DNA of 13,365 nt from Deltaproteobacteria bacterium (GCA_019308645.1 JAFDHR010000023.1:1-13365), one strand, 5' to 3'; counted from the stretch's first letter, positions 1 through 6,970 are shown. The notes: a model not told the origin generated them from the letters alone. Translations and numbers: made by a program.

Positions 1-1
1 C

Positions 2-379
2 AAGAAGTCTCATGTTAAACAATACTTCAAAGAGAATAGGGCCTTAAGAACTGAAACAACCATCAATGACACAAAGGATTTCGGTATTGGAAAAGATATC
101 TCAAATATTAACTACCTCCAACAAATAGGTCGGAGTATCAACCGACGTCTTTTAGATGTCCAACGTGTCAGTCCCGCTTGGCGGGATCTTTCTGGTGAAA
201 CAATTGAGCGGCTAGTCAAACCCACCATCAGTAAAGATGGTCAACCGGCTCCAGGGCTAAAGTTTGGGGATACCCGAGTCATGGCCCTCCTTTTAGCCTT
301 AACATTGTTCTTTCATCTGCTCAATGGCTTTCGCAATGCTGAACTCAGAAAGCATGTGGCAGACCTCTTTTTTAATTGA
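2..379 (+). CDS. C-terminal part of a conserved uncharacterised protein (5' end outside window)
   Basis: An open frame enters from the left edge and ends at TGA 377-379, giving 125 residues without a start. It contains a segment reading NRALRTETTINDTKDFGIG and ends in a hydrophobic stretch (MALLLALTLFF) followed by NGFRNAELRKHVADLFFN. From memory, this combination (ALRTETTIND, FGxG, RRLLDVQR, FGDxRVxALL, NGFRNxxLRxH) marks the C-terminal half of a widespread uncharacterised protein of roughly 400 residues. That family often occurs in several copies per genome in metagenomic assemblies. I do not know its function, and a mobile-element link is only a suspicion. It lies just upstream of the peptide cluster and its stop codon overlaps a possible promoter for the next gene. 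It does not look like part of the peptide pathway. Confidence 0.8.
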   Translation, partial: KKSHVKQYFKENRALRTETTINDTKDFGIGKDISNINYLQQIGRSINRRLLDVQRVSPAWRDLSGETIERLVKPTISKDGQPAPGLKFGDTRVMALLLALTLFFHLLNGFRNAELRKHVADLFFN

Positions 380-404
380 CAAATGATATAATTTATTTTA
401 TACA
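376..404 (+). promoter_or_regulatory. Candidate sigma-70-type promoter for the PqqD-precursor unit
   Basis: TTGACA at 376-381 and TATACA at 399-404 are 17 bases apart. The expected transcription start falls near 411, exactly at the first possible ATG. Translation would then be leaderless from that ATG or would start further in, at GTG 438. A second TATAAT at 387-392 has no good -35 partner but could give a start near 399. The -35 hexamer overlaps the stop codon of the preceding gene. Confidence 0.5.
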
Positions 405-437
405 TAATATATGTTAAGCAAATTCATAGGTGAGCAA

Positions 438-728
438 GTGCGGAAATATTCTATAAATGAAAATCTGATTGTTAAAGAGATAGACAAAAAATCTGTTCTG
501 GTTAACATAAATACGGCCAAGTATTACACATTCAATGAAACAGGGGATTTTATCTTAAAGTGTCTTCTTGAAAAAATGAATTACGAAGACACTAAAGCGA
601 AATTTCTTGAATCGTTCTATGTAGAGGAAGATGTTTTCGAAAAGGCGTATAAGGATTTTATAGAGGCATTAAAAACCAAAAACATTATTCTTAAAAAGGA
701 GGAGGATAATGAAAAAAAAGCTCAATAA
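438..728 (+). CDS. PqqD-family peptide chaperone / RiPP recognition element (lasso B1-like)
   Basis: This small protein (96 residues from GTG 438, or 105 from ATG 411) has the PqqD-fold pattern: NENLIVKEIDKKSVLVNI, then KYYTFNETGDFILKCL, then a helical C-terminus. PqqD-like domains bind the leader of a ribosomal peptide and present it to radical SAM enzymes. The stand-alone B1 protein of lasso clusters works the same way with the B2 peptidase. I prefer GTG 438 because an AGGTGAG ribosome site (428-434) precedes it and because the upstream promoter would put +1 at about 411. ATG 411 has no visible ribosome site but remains possible. The 3' end overlaps the precursor gene by 20 bases in another frame, suggesting translational coupling. 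The likely partners are the peptide at 709-873 and the enzymes of the reverse operon. Confidence 0.86.
   Translation: MRKYSINENLIVKEIDKKSVLVNINTAKYYTFNETGDFILKCLLEKMNYEDTKAKFLESFYVEEDVFEKAYKDFIEALKTKNIILKKEEDNEKKAQ
696..705 (+). promoter_or_regulatory. Very strong ribosome binding site of the precursor gene
   Basis: AAGGAGGAGG lies 3 bases before the ATG at 709 and inside the 3' end of the PqqD gene. It is the strongest Shine-Dalgarno match noticed among the cluster genes. This fits a peptide substrate needed in excess over its enzymes, and it supports the reality of the short gene. Confidence 0.8.
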
Positions 729-873
729 GGAAACCAAAAAGATGAACACCCAAGAAGTTAAAACAAAGACCTACGAACCCCCCATGATAGAAGAACATGA
801 CGCTCTCGACAAAGTTAGTGCGTGCGGTCCACTGTCAAGGTCCTATGTATCAGGCTATGGGTATTGGCATTAA
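709..873 (+). CDS. Putative RiPP precursor peptide with lasso-like leader, 54 aa
   Basis: The gene encodes 54 residues. A Lys-rich N-terminus (MKKKLNKETKK) is followed by a leader with Tyr22, Pro25, Ile27, Asp31 and Ser37. These positions match the spacing of the lasso leader motif YxxPxLxxxGx5Tx, with conservative changes at three of them. Lasso B2 peptidases cut one residue after the Thr position, which here predicts cleavage between Ala38 and Cys39. The core would be CGPLSRSYVSGYGYWH, 16 residues with three Tyr, one Trp, one Cys and a C-terminal His. It has no Asp or Glu, so a lasso macrolactam cannot form; Cys, Tyr, Trp, Ser and His side chains are candidate sites for radical SAM chemistry. 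The gene overlaps the PqqD gene, has a near-ideal ribosome site, and is followed by a terminator. I do not recognise the exact peptide family, and no second copy was found in the window. Confidence 0.8.
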   Translation: MKKKLNKETKKMNTQEVKTKTYEPPMIEEHDALDKVSACGPLSRSYVSGYGYWH

Positions 874-900
874 CAAACATAACACTGTTTAAGGAAATTG

Positions 901-935
901 AAAAAACGGTAACGTCTTTTACGTTACCGTTTTTT
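901..935 (+). terminator. Rho-independent terminator after the precursor gene
   Basis: A perfect 15-bp inverted repeat (901-915 with 921-935) flanks the 5-base loop CTTTT. The forward strand ends in six T residues and the stem begins with six A residues, so it can act in both directions. It sits 28 bases after the precursor stop codon and one base before the first possible kinase start. It probably ends most transcripts after the precursor and lets only read-through reach the kinase gene. Confidence 0.93.
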
Positions 936-936
936 C

Positions 937-1995
937 ATGCTTGTGATGGATTATAAAGGCCCTATTAGGTATGATATAGGTGGCGTGAAATTAAAGATTA
1001 GTTTTACGGACCCAACAGTGGGATTGATTTGCCAGGGTTATTTTCACCTCTCTCAAATCGAAGATGCTGGAGGTTATGAAATAGTCTTCACAGGGGTAGA
1101 TAAAAAACTCCTGGATTCGGATTTATCCCCGGAAAATCTTATTCCAGAAGGCACTGGGAAGGAAAGCAGTATGCGAATGACCCTGAAAGAAGGCTTCCAT
1201 CTCTTCTTCCTTCCAAAACGGAAAAAAGTATTCAGCTTCTACCCAGAGGGTATCTTTTATGAGAGTGAGCGCCAAGGCGACAGTTGTAATTTCTTTTATG
1301 AAAACACCTTTAATGACGAAATACTCCCGCCAAACTCATCTGGTGTTATCTCAACAATTTACTGGTTTCTTGAATGCCTGGGTATATTCAGGCTTCACGC
1401 CGCGTATGTGCAATATAATGGAATGGATATAATCTTCGCCGGTAAGGGGGCTGTGGGAAAGACCACCTACGCCCTGAATGTGGCCATGAATGGTGGGTCA
1501 ATTTACTGTGACGATCAGGTCTTCTTCAGAAATGGCAAGCAAGACAGAATCGAGGTCTACCCATCGGTTAAAAAGATAGCCATAACCGAAAAGACAATAG
1601 ATTTCTTCCCGGGCCTGCTATCTTTCAAAGATCCGGTTCATAAGAGGCTCCATAAGTATCACTTTTCCTTAGAGGAGATTTTTCCCACCTCGCGAATAAG
1701 AGCAGGGGTGCCGGGGTTTGTGATCTTCCCCGTTATATTAAATGAAGCCGACCCTCGACCCGCTAAGGCTGAGAGGATGTCTTCCTATGAAGGCTTTCTG
1801 GCCTTCCTGAAAGGTGAGATACTATATCCTCTTGTCTCTTCCAAAAACCGGGGAACTCAGATGAACCTCCTTGAAAGGCTTTCCAGTCAGGCAAGAATAT
1901 TCTCCTTTTACCACTGTCTTGATATGGAAAAAAATTTCAAGCTTTTCAAAGACACGGTCCTACTTGAACGCATTTCGGAAAATGTGATCTCTTAA
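937..1995 (+). CDS. HPr-kinase-like protein (lasso PadeK/HprK-related peptide kinase type)
   Basis: The 352-residue protein has an N-terminal part unlike HPr kinase, then the HprK-type catalytic core. LHAAYV (153-158) precedes the P-loop AGKGAVGKTT (168-177), and YCDDQVFF (190-197) gives the acidic pair Asp192-Asp193 typical of the LSDD element. Genuine HprK/P acts on HPr in sugar control. Related proteins in lasso clusters phosphorylate a Ser of the peptide, and others form HprK-PqqD-nucleotidyltransferase sets. The neighbours favour a peptide substrate. The predicted core has Ser residues at precursor positions 43, 45 and 48 but ends in His, so the C-terminal Ser used in paeninodin is absent. 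No ribosome site is visible before ATG 937 or ATG 946, and a terminator hairpin abuts the start. The 3' end overlaps the convergent nucleotidyltransferase gene by 36 bases. Confidence 0.88.
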   Translation: MLVMDYKGPIRYDIGGVKLKISFTDPTVGLICQGYFHLSQIEDAGGYEIVFTGVDKKLLDSDLSPENLIPEGTGKESSMRMTLKEGFHLFFLPKRKKVFSFYPEGIFYESERQGDSCNFFYENTFNDEILPPNSSGVISTIYWFLECLGIFRLHAAYVQYNGMDIIFAGKGAVGKTTYALNVAMNGGSIYCDDQVFFRNGKQDRIEVYPSVKKIAITEKTIDFFPGLLSFKDPVHKRLHKYHFSLEEIFPTSRIRAGVPGFVIFPVILNEADPRPAKAERMSSYEGFLAFLKGEILYPLVSSKNRGTQMNLLERLSSQARIFSFYHCLDMEKNFKLFKDTVLLERISENVIS

Positions 1996-2952
1996 TCTGG
2001 CGGTGACCTGCTCCATTCTGAAAATACTCTCAGCCCGGTTAAAAATGGCAAAGAAAAAATACCGCCTGGATCTGGGGGAAAGATTATTTTTGAGCTCAAC
2101 AAGGTGCTCCAGGCTTTCCTTTCCGAATATTCTGATGACAGCCTCCAGGTAATAATACACGGGCCTCTCTAGCCTCAGGTGTCTTACCGTATCTTCAAAC
2201 TCCTTCCAGTCAACCTCCTCAGTCATCAATATCAAAAGGACATCCGCAAGCCATAGAAGCTTCTTAAACTGATGGTGCAGGACGTGGTGAGCCATGAGGT
2301 ATGCAAGATCAATCGGTACAGGAAGAACATTGATCTCGATCCCCTCAACATGTAACGTTTCAGGCCTCTGAAATATGAAATCCGGATCAAAATTTATAAT
2401 CTTACGCATAGACTTTGCGTTGATCAAATCCCAATGGCACTCAACAGATATTGGTGTCTGCGGGCTTATCCAATTCAACTCACCATGGAGTGCAAGCTGA
2501 CGCTCCGCATTTTCTTCATCCTCCAATTCATATCCCGCTTCCTTAAAGGCATTCATACATGTGCATATGTCATCAGGATGGATGATGATGTCGATATCAG
2601 AACTGGGGCGTATGCAATCAGCAGGATAATATCTCTTCATTGCAAAACCCTTCAGGACAAAGAAGGAAATCTTTTTTCGTGAGAGAATTGAAGTGACCCT
2701 TTCCAATTCCTTGAGCAAACTTACCTGAAAGATCGTTGCGTCAAGGCTATTCTGTAAAAAGATTTCCCGTACTTCGTCTTTTATCTCACAGGCATAAAGC
2801 GCAAGAAGGTCAATAGAATTGTACTGAAGGGCTTTCAAGGCCTTTTCCCTGTCGAGTATCACCAATTCATTGCCTTCGAGACAGAACCCAGGTTTAAACC
2901 CAGAAAATGCACGGAGGAGCTTTCTTATTATTTCTTCTTTTGACTCACTCAT
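1960..2952 (-). CDS. Nucleotidyltransferase family protein (NTP_transf_5 type)
   Basis: The 330-residue protein shows the nucleotidyltransferase signature of this family. FVLKGFAMKRYYP (98-110) is followed by RPSSDIDIII (115-124), with metal ligands Asp119 and Asp121. VECHWDL (170-176) probably supplies the third acidic position, then come a His-rich AHHVLHHQFKK stretch (221-231) and WLADVLLIL. Such proteins occur in lasso clusters beside HprK-type kinases and in some exopolysaccharide loci; the transferred group is generally unknown. It is the last gene of the reverse operon. Its ATG overlaps the stop of the upstream radical SAM gene (ATGAGTGA, 8 bases) and has no ribosome site of its own, so translation is probably coupled. 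It may nucleotidylate or otherwise decorate the peptide, perhaps together with the kinase encoded head-on; this role is inferred. Confidence 0.88.
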   Translation of the reverse strand: MSESKEEIIRKLLRAFSGFKPGFCLEGNELVILDREKALKALQYNSIDLLALYACEIKDEVREIFLQNSLDATIFQVSLLKELERVTSILSRKKISFFVLKGFAMKRYYPADCIRPSSDIDIIIHPDDICTCMNAFKEAGYELEDEENAERQLALHGELNWISPQTPISVECHWDLINAKSMRKIINFDPDFIFQRPETLHVEGIEINVLPVPIDLAYLMAHHVLHHQFKKLLWLADVLLILMTEEVDWKEFEDTVRHLRLERPVYYYLEAVIRIFGKESLEHLVELKNNLSPRSRRYFFFAIFNRAESIFRMEQVTARLRDHIFRNAFK

Positions 2953-4087
2953 ACATAAAAACAGGCTGTAGCTTATACCGTCTGGAGGCCTCTTCGATCA
3001 GGATGGCCATTGACTTTCTGGTCACGCAGCAATATTCAGGCTCCTCGGAAGATACTGTTTTCTCTTTTATATCAATAAGTTCTCTGTAACAAACCCTGCA
3101 GAGGGATCGGCACCAACAGGAGGCACAGTCAGATGTGAGGTGTTCAAAGAATCCTCGTAAATTCGCTGCCTTCACTCGGTCCACACCTGAAAAAACATTT
3201 CCGAATGTGAAATGCCCGTCACGAAAATCATTAAACAGAAAGCAGGGCGTAATCTTCCCATCCGCCATTATACATATACTTTTGTTAATTACTTCGCAGG
3301 GGGGGATTTCGCCCTTCCCCGAAATAATGTGAGGTAGTGGTCGTTTAATATTTAAAAACATTCTACTGTAATTGCCTGCAATAATGTCTGCTGCATCCAG
3401 GGGCTCAAGGATATAACGGACCAGTTTTCGAAACGACGACAAAAAGACTACGGAAGAGTTTCCTCTCTTATATCCAGTAAATAAAGAATCACCAACAGGG
3501 CGTGCTATGACATCGGTAAAGCCAATATCAAAAAGATGAAGCACCGACCGAAAGAGATCCGCCTTTTTATCTATGGTACACTCTGCCTTTATCCGGGCAT
3601 CTCCATAACAGTTTTTTTCTAGTGAATTCCTGTACAATTCAAAGTTTTTACGAACATTATCATACACACCGACTCCGGCGGGCATTATTCTATTACGATC
3701 ATTAGTAATTTTGTCTCCATCAACGCTAAACGAGAGATTAACCCTCTGTGTAGCCAGATAGTCTGCAATTTTTTTTGTGATGTTCACCCCGTTTGTAGAC
3801 ACCTCGATAAGCACTTTCTTCCCTGTCTTTTCTTTCTTCCGAATTATCTTCTCAATAAAGTAGCTTAAGCTATCGAAAGCAAGAAGTGTCTCACCGCCAG
3901 AAAAACTCACCCTGAACTTGTCTTCAGCATTTTCAATCATAAATGAAACGACTCGATCGATTGTTTCCTGTGACATAATCTTGGGTTTCTCTCCAAATCG
4001 GCCATACCCAGTGGAACAATACCTGCATCTCAGGTTACAATCCTGAACCAAACAAACATCATAACCAATATAGTGAAATGCCTCCAT
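2945..4087 (-). CDS. Radical SAM/SPASM peptide-modifying enzyme 1
   Basis: The 380-residue enzyme has the [4Fe-4S]-SAM motif at Cys17, Cys21 and Cys24 (DCNLRCRYC), SGGET at 63-67, and a STNG element at 97-100. The C-terminus is a SPASM domain. Its auxiliary-cluster cysteines lie among 264, 272, 282, 321, 324, 326, 330, 333 and 353-354, including the CxxC...CxxC run CASCWCRSLCRVC. This layout resembles anaerobic sulfatase-maturase-like enzymes that act on peptide side chains, for example by crosslinking, epimerisation or oxidation. The start is supported by AGAAGGTG about 6 bases before the ATG. It lies 32 bases after the second radical SAM gene and overlaps the nucleotidyltransferase gene. 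It is more divergent from the other two than they are from each other (SGGET rather than GGEPTLHP). The likely substrate is the precursor at 709-873; the reaction cannot be predicted. Confidence 0.93.
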   Translation of the reverse strand: MEAFHYIGYDVCLVQDCNLRCRYCSTGYGRFGEKPKIMSQETIDRVVSFMIENAEDKFRVSFSGGETLLAFDSLSYFIEKIIRKKEKTGKKVLIEVSTNGVNITKKIADYLATQRVNLSFSVDGDKITNDRNRIMPAGVGVYDNVRKNFELYRNSLEKNCYGDARIKAECTIDKKADLFRSVLHLFDIGFTDVIARPVGDSLFTGYKRGNSSVVFLSSFRKLVRYILEPLDAADIIAGNYSRMFLNIKRPLPHIISGKGEIPPCEVINKSICIMADGKITPCFLFNDFRDGHFTFGNVFSGVDRVKAANLRGFFEHLTSDCASCWCRSLCRVCYRELIDIKEKTVSSEEPEYCCVTRKSMAILIEEASRRYKLQPVFMYE

Positions 4088-4119
4088 TATAGCACCTTCT
4101 CTTTACCTTTTTGCCCCTG

Positions 4120-5502
4120 TTATCGCGAGTCACTGAAGTAGGAATAACAAAACCCCTGACACAGGTGAGACTTATAAAGATTGCAACTTGAACATTCCTC
4201 GATCACCGGATTTTCTGAAAGACGCTCAACAACCGAGCGATTATACTTAGAGATATCATCCAGAGTGGGATTATCATCGAGATGAATTTTACCGTAATGA
4301 CGCAGTGCTATGCATGGATAGAATACCCCCTTATGCGATACGGTTGTAAGTTGCATGAAATTGTCGTGATAAATGTCGCAGGTATTGAACAGATCTATCC
4401 CGCCGAGCATGGTCATAAGTTCCCCCTCTGTAAACTTGCAAAGAGGAAAGGGCTTTACTAATCCACTGTAAAGTTTCTTTTCATTGGCTAACTCTATAAG
4501 CTTGAAGATATCCTGGGTGAAAAGGGAAATCTTATCTTTGTCGATAAAATCATTGGAATAATCCCCCGAAGGGAATGCAAGGGCAAAACTGATGGAGTCT
4601 GGATTGAACTCTTCAGTGAGTTCCTCTAACAGCTTGAGATCTCTGTTTTCTTCTGATAACGTGAAGCGGAAGAATTTCCTAATATGGGAAGGGAAACAGC
4701 TTAAATTCCTTTTCAAGAGACTTTCTTGCCGCGCGGTGTAGGTGCCGCTTGCCGGTATGTTAAAGGTTGCCTTGAGTGAATCGGTTTCGTTCAGCCCTTC
4801 AGCCACCTTTTCTGAATAAAGACCGTTTGTTGCAAAATAAACTCTGTAGCCGAGATTGTTTAACCTTATTATATAATTTATAAAATCCGGGTGAAGAGTA
4901 GGCTCGCCACCGAAAAGTGATACATGCTTAAACTCCTTACCATCCATCCACTCAATAATGCGCTCGAAGACATCATTATCAAGATAGCCTGGCTCAGTCA
5001 AGGAAAGCCCTTTTGAAAAGCAGTACCTGCAATTCAAATTGCATTCATATGTCATGACGATTGTCAGTTGTCGGGGGTAAATTTCGTTAATATAGGCCTC
5101 CCTGGAACGTATAAAAATGGACATCTCACCCCTCCCCATTATCTCGGAGATAGCTTCAAGCCTGAGGTTTGAAATCTCTTTTACTCGTGCAACAGATTCC
5201 AGTTTACTACTTATAAAATCCTTACTGGAATCTTTTAACGTCACCAATGCATCCTGAAAGGTGTCCTGTAACTGAACAAATACATCTGGAGTACAGAATT
5301 TACCTAATGGGGAGTACAATTCTCCAGCATAATATTCCTTCGTCTTATAATCCATCGCCCTTGTCCCCCAGAGTCTGAAGAATGGGTGACAGCGGAGAAT
5401 TTTGAGATTGTTCTTTTCCTCGCTGGAATTCGGGGCAGATCTGCATACAAAACCATAGAGAGCCTTTTTTGTAAATTCAATATCTTCTAATGAAATTTGC
5501 AT
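4120..5502 (-). CDS. Radical SAM/SPASM enzyme 2 with a ~140-residue N-terminal extension
   Basis: The 460-residue enzyme carries the radical SAM motif at Cys154, Cys158 and Cys161 (ECNLNCRYCF) and GGEPTLHP at 198-205. Its SPASM-like C-terminus has Cys355, 375, 397, 437, 440, 448 and 452, ending CSSCNLYKSHLCQGFC. The first 140 residues precede the usual domain start and resemble nothing I recognise. They include Cys20, Cys38 and Cys70 and a predicted helical stretch near 75-125, and could be a substrate-docking domain. A GGGAGAT ribosome site precedes ATG 5502 and overlaps the stop region of the upstream radical SAM gene. The GGEPTLHP block and cysteine tail are similar to enzyme 3, so the two are probably paralogues. 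It is expected to act on the precursor core bound to the PqqD protein. Confidence 0.92.
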   Translation of the reverse strand: MQISLEDIEFTKKALYGFVCRSAPNSSEEKNNLKILRCHPFFRLWGTRAMDYKTKEYYAGELYSPLGKFCTPDVFVQLQDTFQDALVTLKDSSKDFISSKLESVARVKEISNLRLEAISEIMGRGEMSIFIRSREAYINEIYPRQLTIVMTYECNLNCRYCFSKGLSLTEPGYLDNDVFERIIEWMDGKEFKHVSLFGGEPTLHPDFINYIIRLNNLGYRVYFATNGLYSEKVAEGLNETDSLKATFNIPASGTYTARQESLLKRNLSCFPSHIRKFFRFTLSEENRDLKLLEELTEEFNPDSISFALAFPSGDYSNDFIDKDKISLFTQDIFKLIELANEKKLYSGLVKPFPLCKFTEGELMTMLGGIDLFNTCDIYHDNFMQLTTVSHKGVFYPCIALRHYGKIHLDDNPTLDDISKYNRSVVERLSENPVIEECSSCNLYKSHLCQGFCYSYFSDSR

Positions 5503-5514
5503 AGCAATATCTCC

Positions 5515-6519
5515 CTATATAGAATCAGCGTGTCCTGTTTCTTCTGTATCGTTAATGGCTCTTACCTTTTCAAACAATCCATCTTGGGAGTTGAAAATCC
5601 GCCCGATGCACCACCCTCTGCACTGGTTTCTCTCCAAATATTTGCACGTCAGACATTTTCCATCATTACCGAATATTTTCAGGCCTTCAAATTTTTTTCT
5701 ATAGTACTGCTTTAATTCGTTTAGATCAGGATAATCCCTTATAGGCTTTTCAAAAAGACCTGTGAGTGGGAAACAGTGATGGGCGTTTAAATTAAGGTCT
5801 ATGTCAATAACGGGTTCACAAACGGATTTGAAACCGAGGGATTTTTCCACCAAAATACCCAGTTGCTCAGTTGTAAACAGACACATATGGAAACCACAAT
5901 CGAAATTAATAAGGATATTGTATTCTTCAAGCATCTCAACATTATCTATAATCAATTGTCCCAATCTGGCAAAATCAGACGTATTAAAAAAGTCCACTCT
6001 TTCTGGTCCAGCAATGGGCGAGGCAAGTCCAACACGCAATTGCTTTAATAAACCATATCTTAGAATCATGTCTCGATGGAAGAGGAGTGAAAAATCATTC
6101 TTATAAATTGTATAGCCGAGGCCTATTTTATTGTTAAGATTTTCAAATGAGGATTCAATCCTGTTTAGCTGTTTGATAGAATAAGTGATCTTGTCGTTTA
6201 AGTTGAGCAGTATGGTTAATTCTTTCGAATCATATCTAGCCAGCCCTTTTGAGAGTTCCTTGTCCATAATACCATTGGTAAATAGCTGAACTCTTAGTCC
6301 TTTTTTTATAACATAGTCTATCAATTCCAAAAAATTGGGATGAAGTGTGGGTTCACCTCCCAGTATACCCACATTCTTTTCGCCATTTCTTTTAAGGTAA
6401 TTAATGGCCTTTTTGAAATTTCTCATACTGATATTATTGCTTTTTTGAGCCATCATCATCCCAGCAAAACAATAGGGGCAGTTCAGGTTGCAATAGTTTG
6501 TCAGAAGGATATTCGCCAT
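5515..6519 (-). CDS. Radical SAM enzyme 3 with SPASM-like Cys-rich C-terminus
   Basis: The 334-residue protein opens directly on the cluster motif: Cys10, Cys14 and Cys17 in NYCNLNCPYCF. LGGEPTLHP follows at 53-61, and LFTNG comes at 79-83. Likely auxiliary-cluster cysteines are 208, 213, 234, 249, 289, 292, 300 and 304 (CLTC, then CRGWC). I use ATG 6519, because AAGGAG lies 6 bases upstream; a TTG at 6540 would add seven residues but lacks support. The first 86 bases lie inside the 3' end of the peptidase gene, so the ribosome site is within that coding sequence. The GGEPTLHP block and C-terminal CxxC...CxGxC layout match enzyme 2. A peptide-modifying role on the local precursor is inferred. 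Confidence 0.91.
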   Translation of the reverse strand: MANILLTNYCNLNCPYCFAGMMMAQKSNNISMRNFKKAINYLKRNGEKNVGILGGEPTLHPNFLELIDYVIKKGLRVQLFTNGIMDKELSKGLARYDSKELTILLNLNDKITYSIKQLNRIESSFENLNNKIGLGYTIYKNDFSLLFHRDMILRYGLLKQLRVGLASPIAGPERVDFFNTSDFARLGQLIIDNVEMLEEYNILINFDCGFHMCLFTTEQLGILVEKSLGFKSVCEPVIDIDLNLNAHHCFPLTGLFEKPIRDYPDLNELKQYYRKKFEGLKIFGNDGKCLTCKYLERNQCRGWCIGRIFNSQDGLFEKVRAINDTEETGHADSI

Positions 6520-6967
6520 CACTATCTCCTTTCTGTTCAAGGCTTTTTTCCACTAGAATAAAATTGTTATGAATATTGAGGACATTCAAATTTTTAAGAT
6601 AACCCTTTTGAAGGTCCCGATCGATGCATACCCACGAATGGCAGTTGTAATACTTGTCGCATTGAAAATCAATTTTCATTAAAAAATAGGGCCTATAACC
6701 GTAGATTTTGAGATAATAATACGCGGCAAGGCTCCGGGCCAAACAGATTTGCTGCCTGTGAAACCAGAAGCTTGAAGAGGCCTTTGAGATAAGGCGATAT
6801 ATTTCTTCCGCCTCAAGACCGGATCTCTGCCTTTTTCGCCTGTAATGACGATCCAGATAATCTGTTACCGGCAATTTGGACCTTTTAACACGGTAAACAA
6901 GGATCCACCCGTACCAAAAGGTACCGAGATATATCATTATTTTTTTAAGGTTCTTCATTGTGAGCAT
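6434..6967 (-). CDS. Lasso-B2-type transglutaminase-like cysteine peptidase (leader peptidase)
   Basis: The 177-residue protein shows the catalytic pattern of the lasso peptide B2 / Transglut_core3 family. Cys75 lies in RQQICLARSLAAYYYL, His110 in CHSWVCIDRD, and Asp116 or Asp118 completes the likely triad. B2 proteins remove the leader after a B1 (PqqD-like) protein delivers the precursor, cutting one residue after a conserved Thr. Here the corresponding precursor residue is Ser37. The N-terminus (11-27) is hydrophobic and aromatic and may touch the membrane. The ATG is 3 bases after the upstream stop, and ATG 6958 is an alternative. About 35 C-terminal residues (143-177) extend beyond what I expect for the family. 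The last 86 bases of the gene overlap the start of radical SAM 3. Confidence 0.85.
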   Translation of the reverse strand: MLTMKNLKKIMIYLGTFWYGWILVYRVKRSKLPVTDYLDRHYRRKRQRSGLEAEEIYRLISKASSSFWFHRQQICLARSLAAYYYLKIYGYRPYFLMKIDFQCDKYYNCHSWVCIDRDLQKGYLKNLNVLNIHNNFILVEKSLEQKGDSDGEYPSDKLLQPELPLLFCWDDDGSKKQ

Positions 6968-6970
6968 AGC

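Noticed and set aside
709..873. A classical lasso peptide precursor.
   Set aside because: The leader spacing fits, but the core has no Asp or Glu to close a macrolactam and no asparagine-synthetase-like cyclase is encoded in the window.
937..1995. True HPr kinase/phosphorylase for carbon catabolite control.
   Set aside because: The N-terminal part does not resemble HprK, no phosphotransferase genes are nearby, and the PqqD, B2 and nucleotidyltransferase neighbours point to the peptide-associated branch.
5515..6540. A start at TTG 6540 for radical SAM 3.
   Set aside because: ATG 6519 has a well-spaced AAGGAG site that lies inside the longer frame, and the protein from ATG begins in the usual way for the family.
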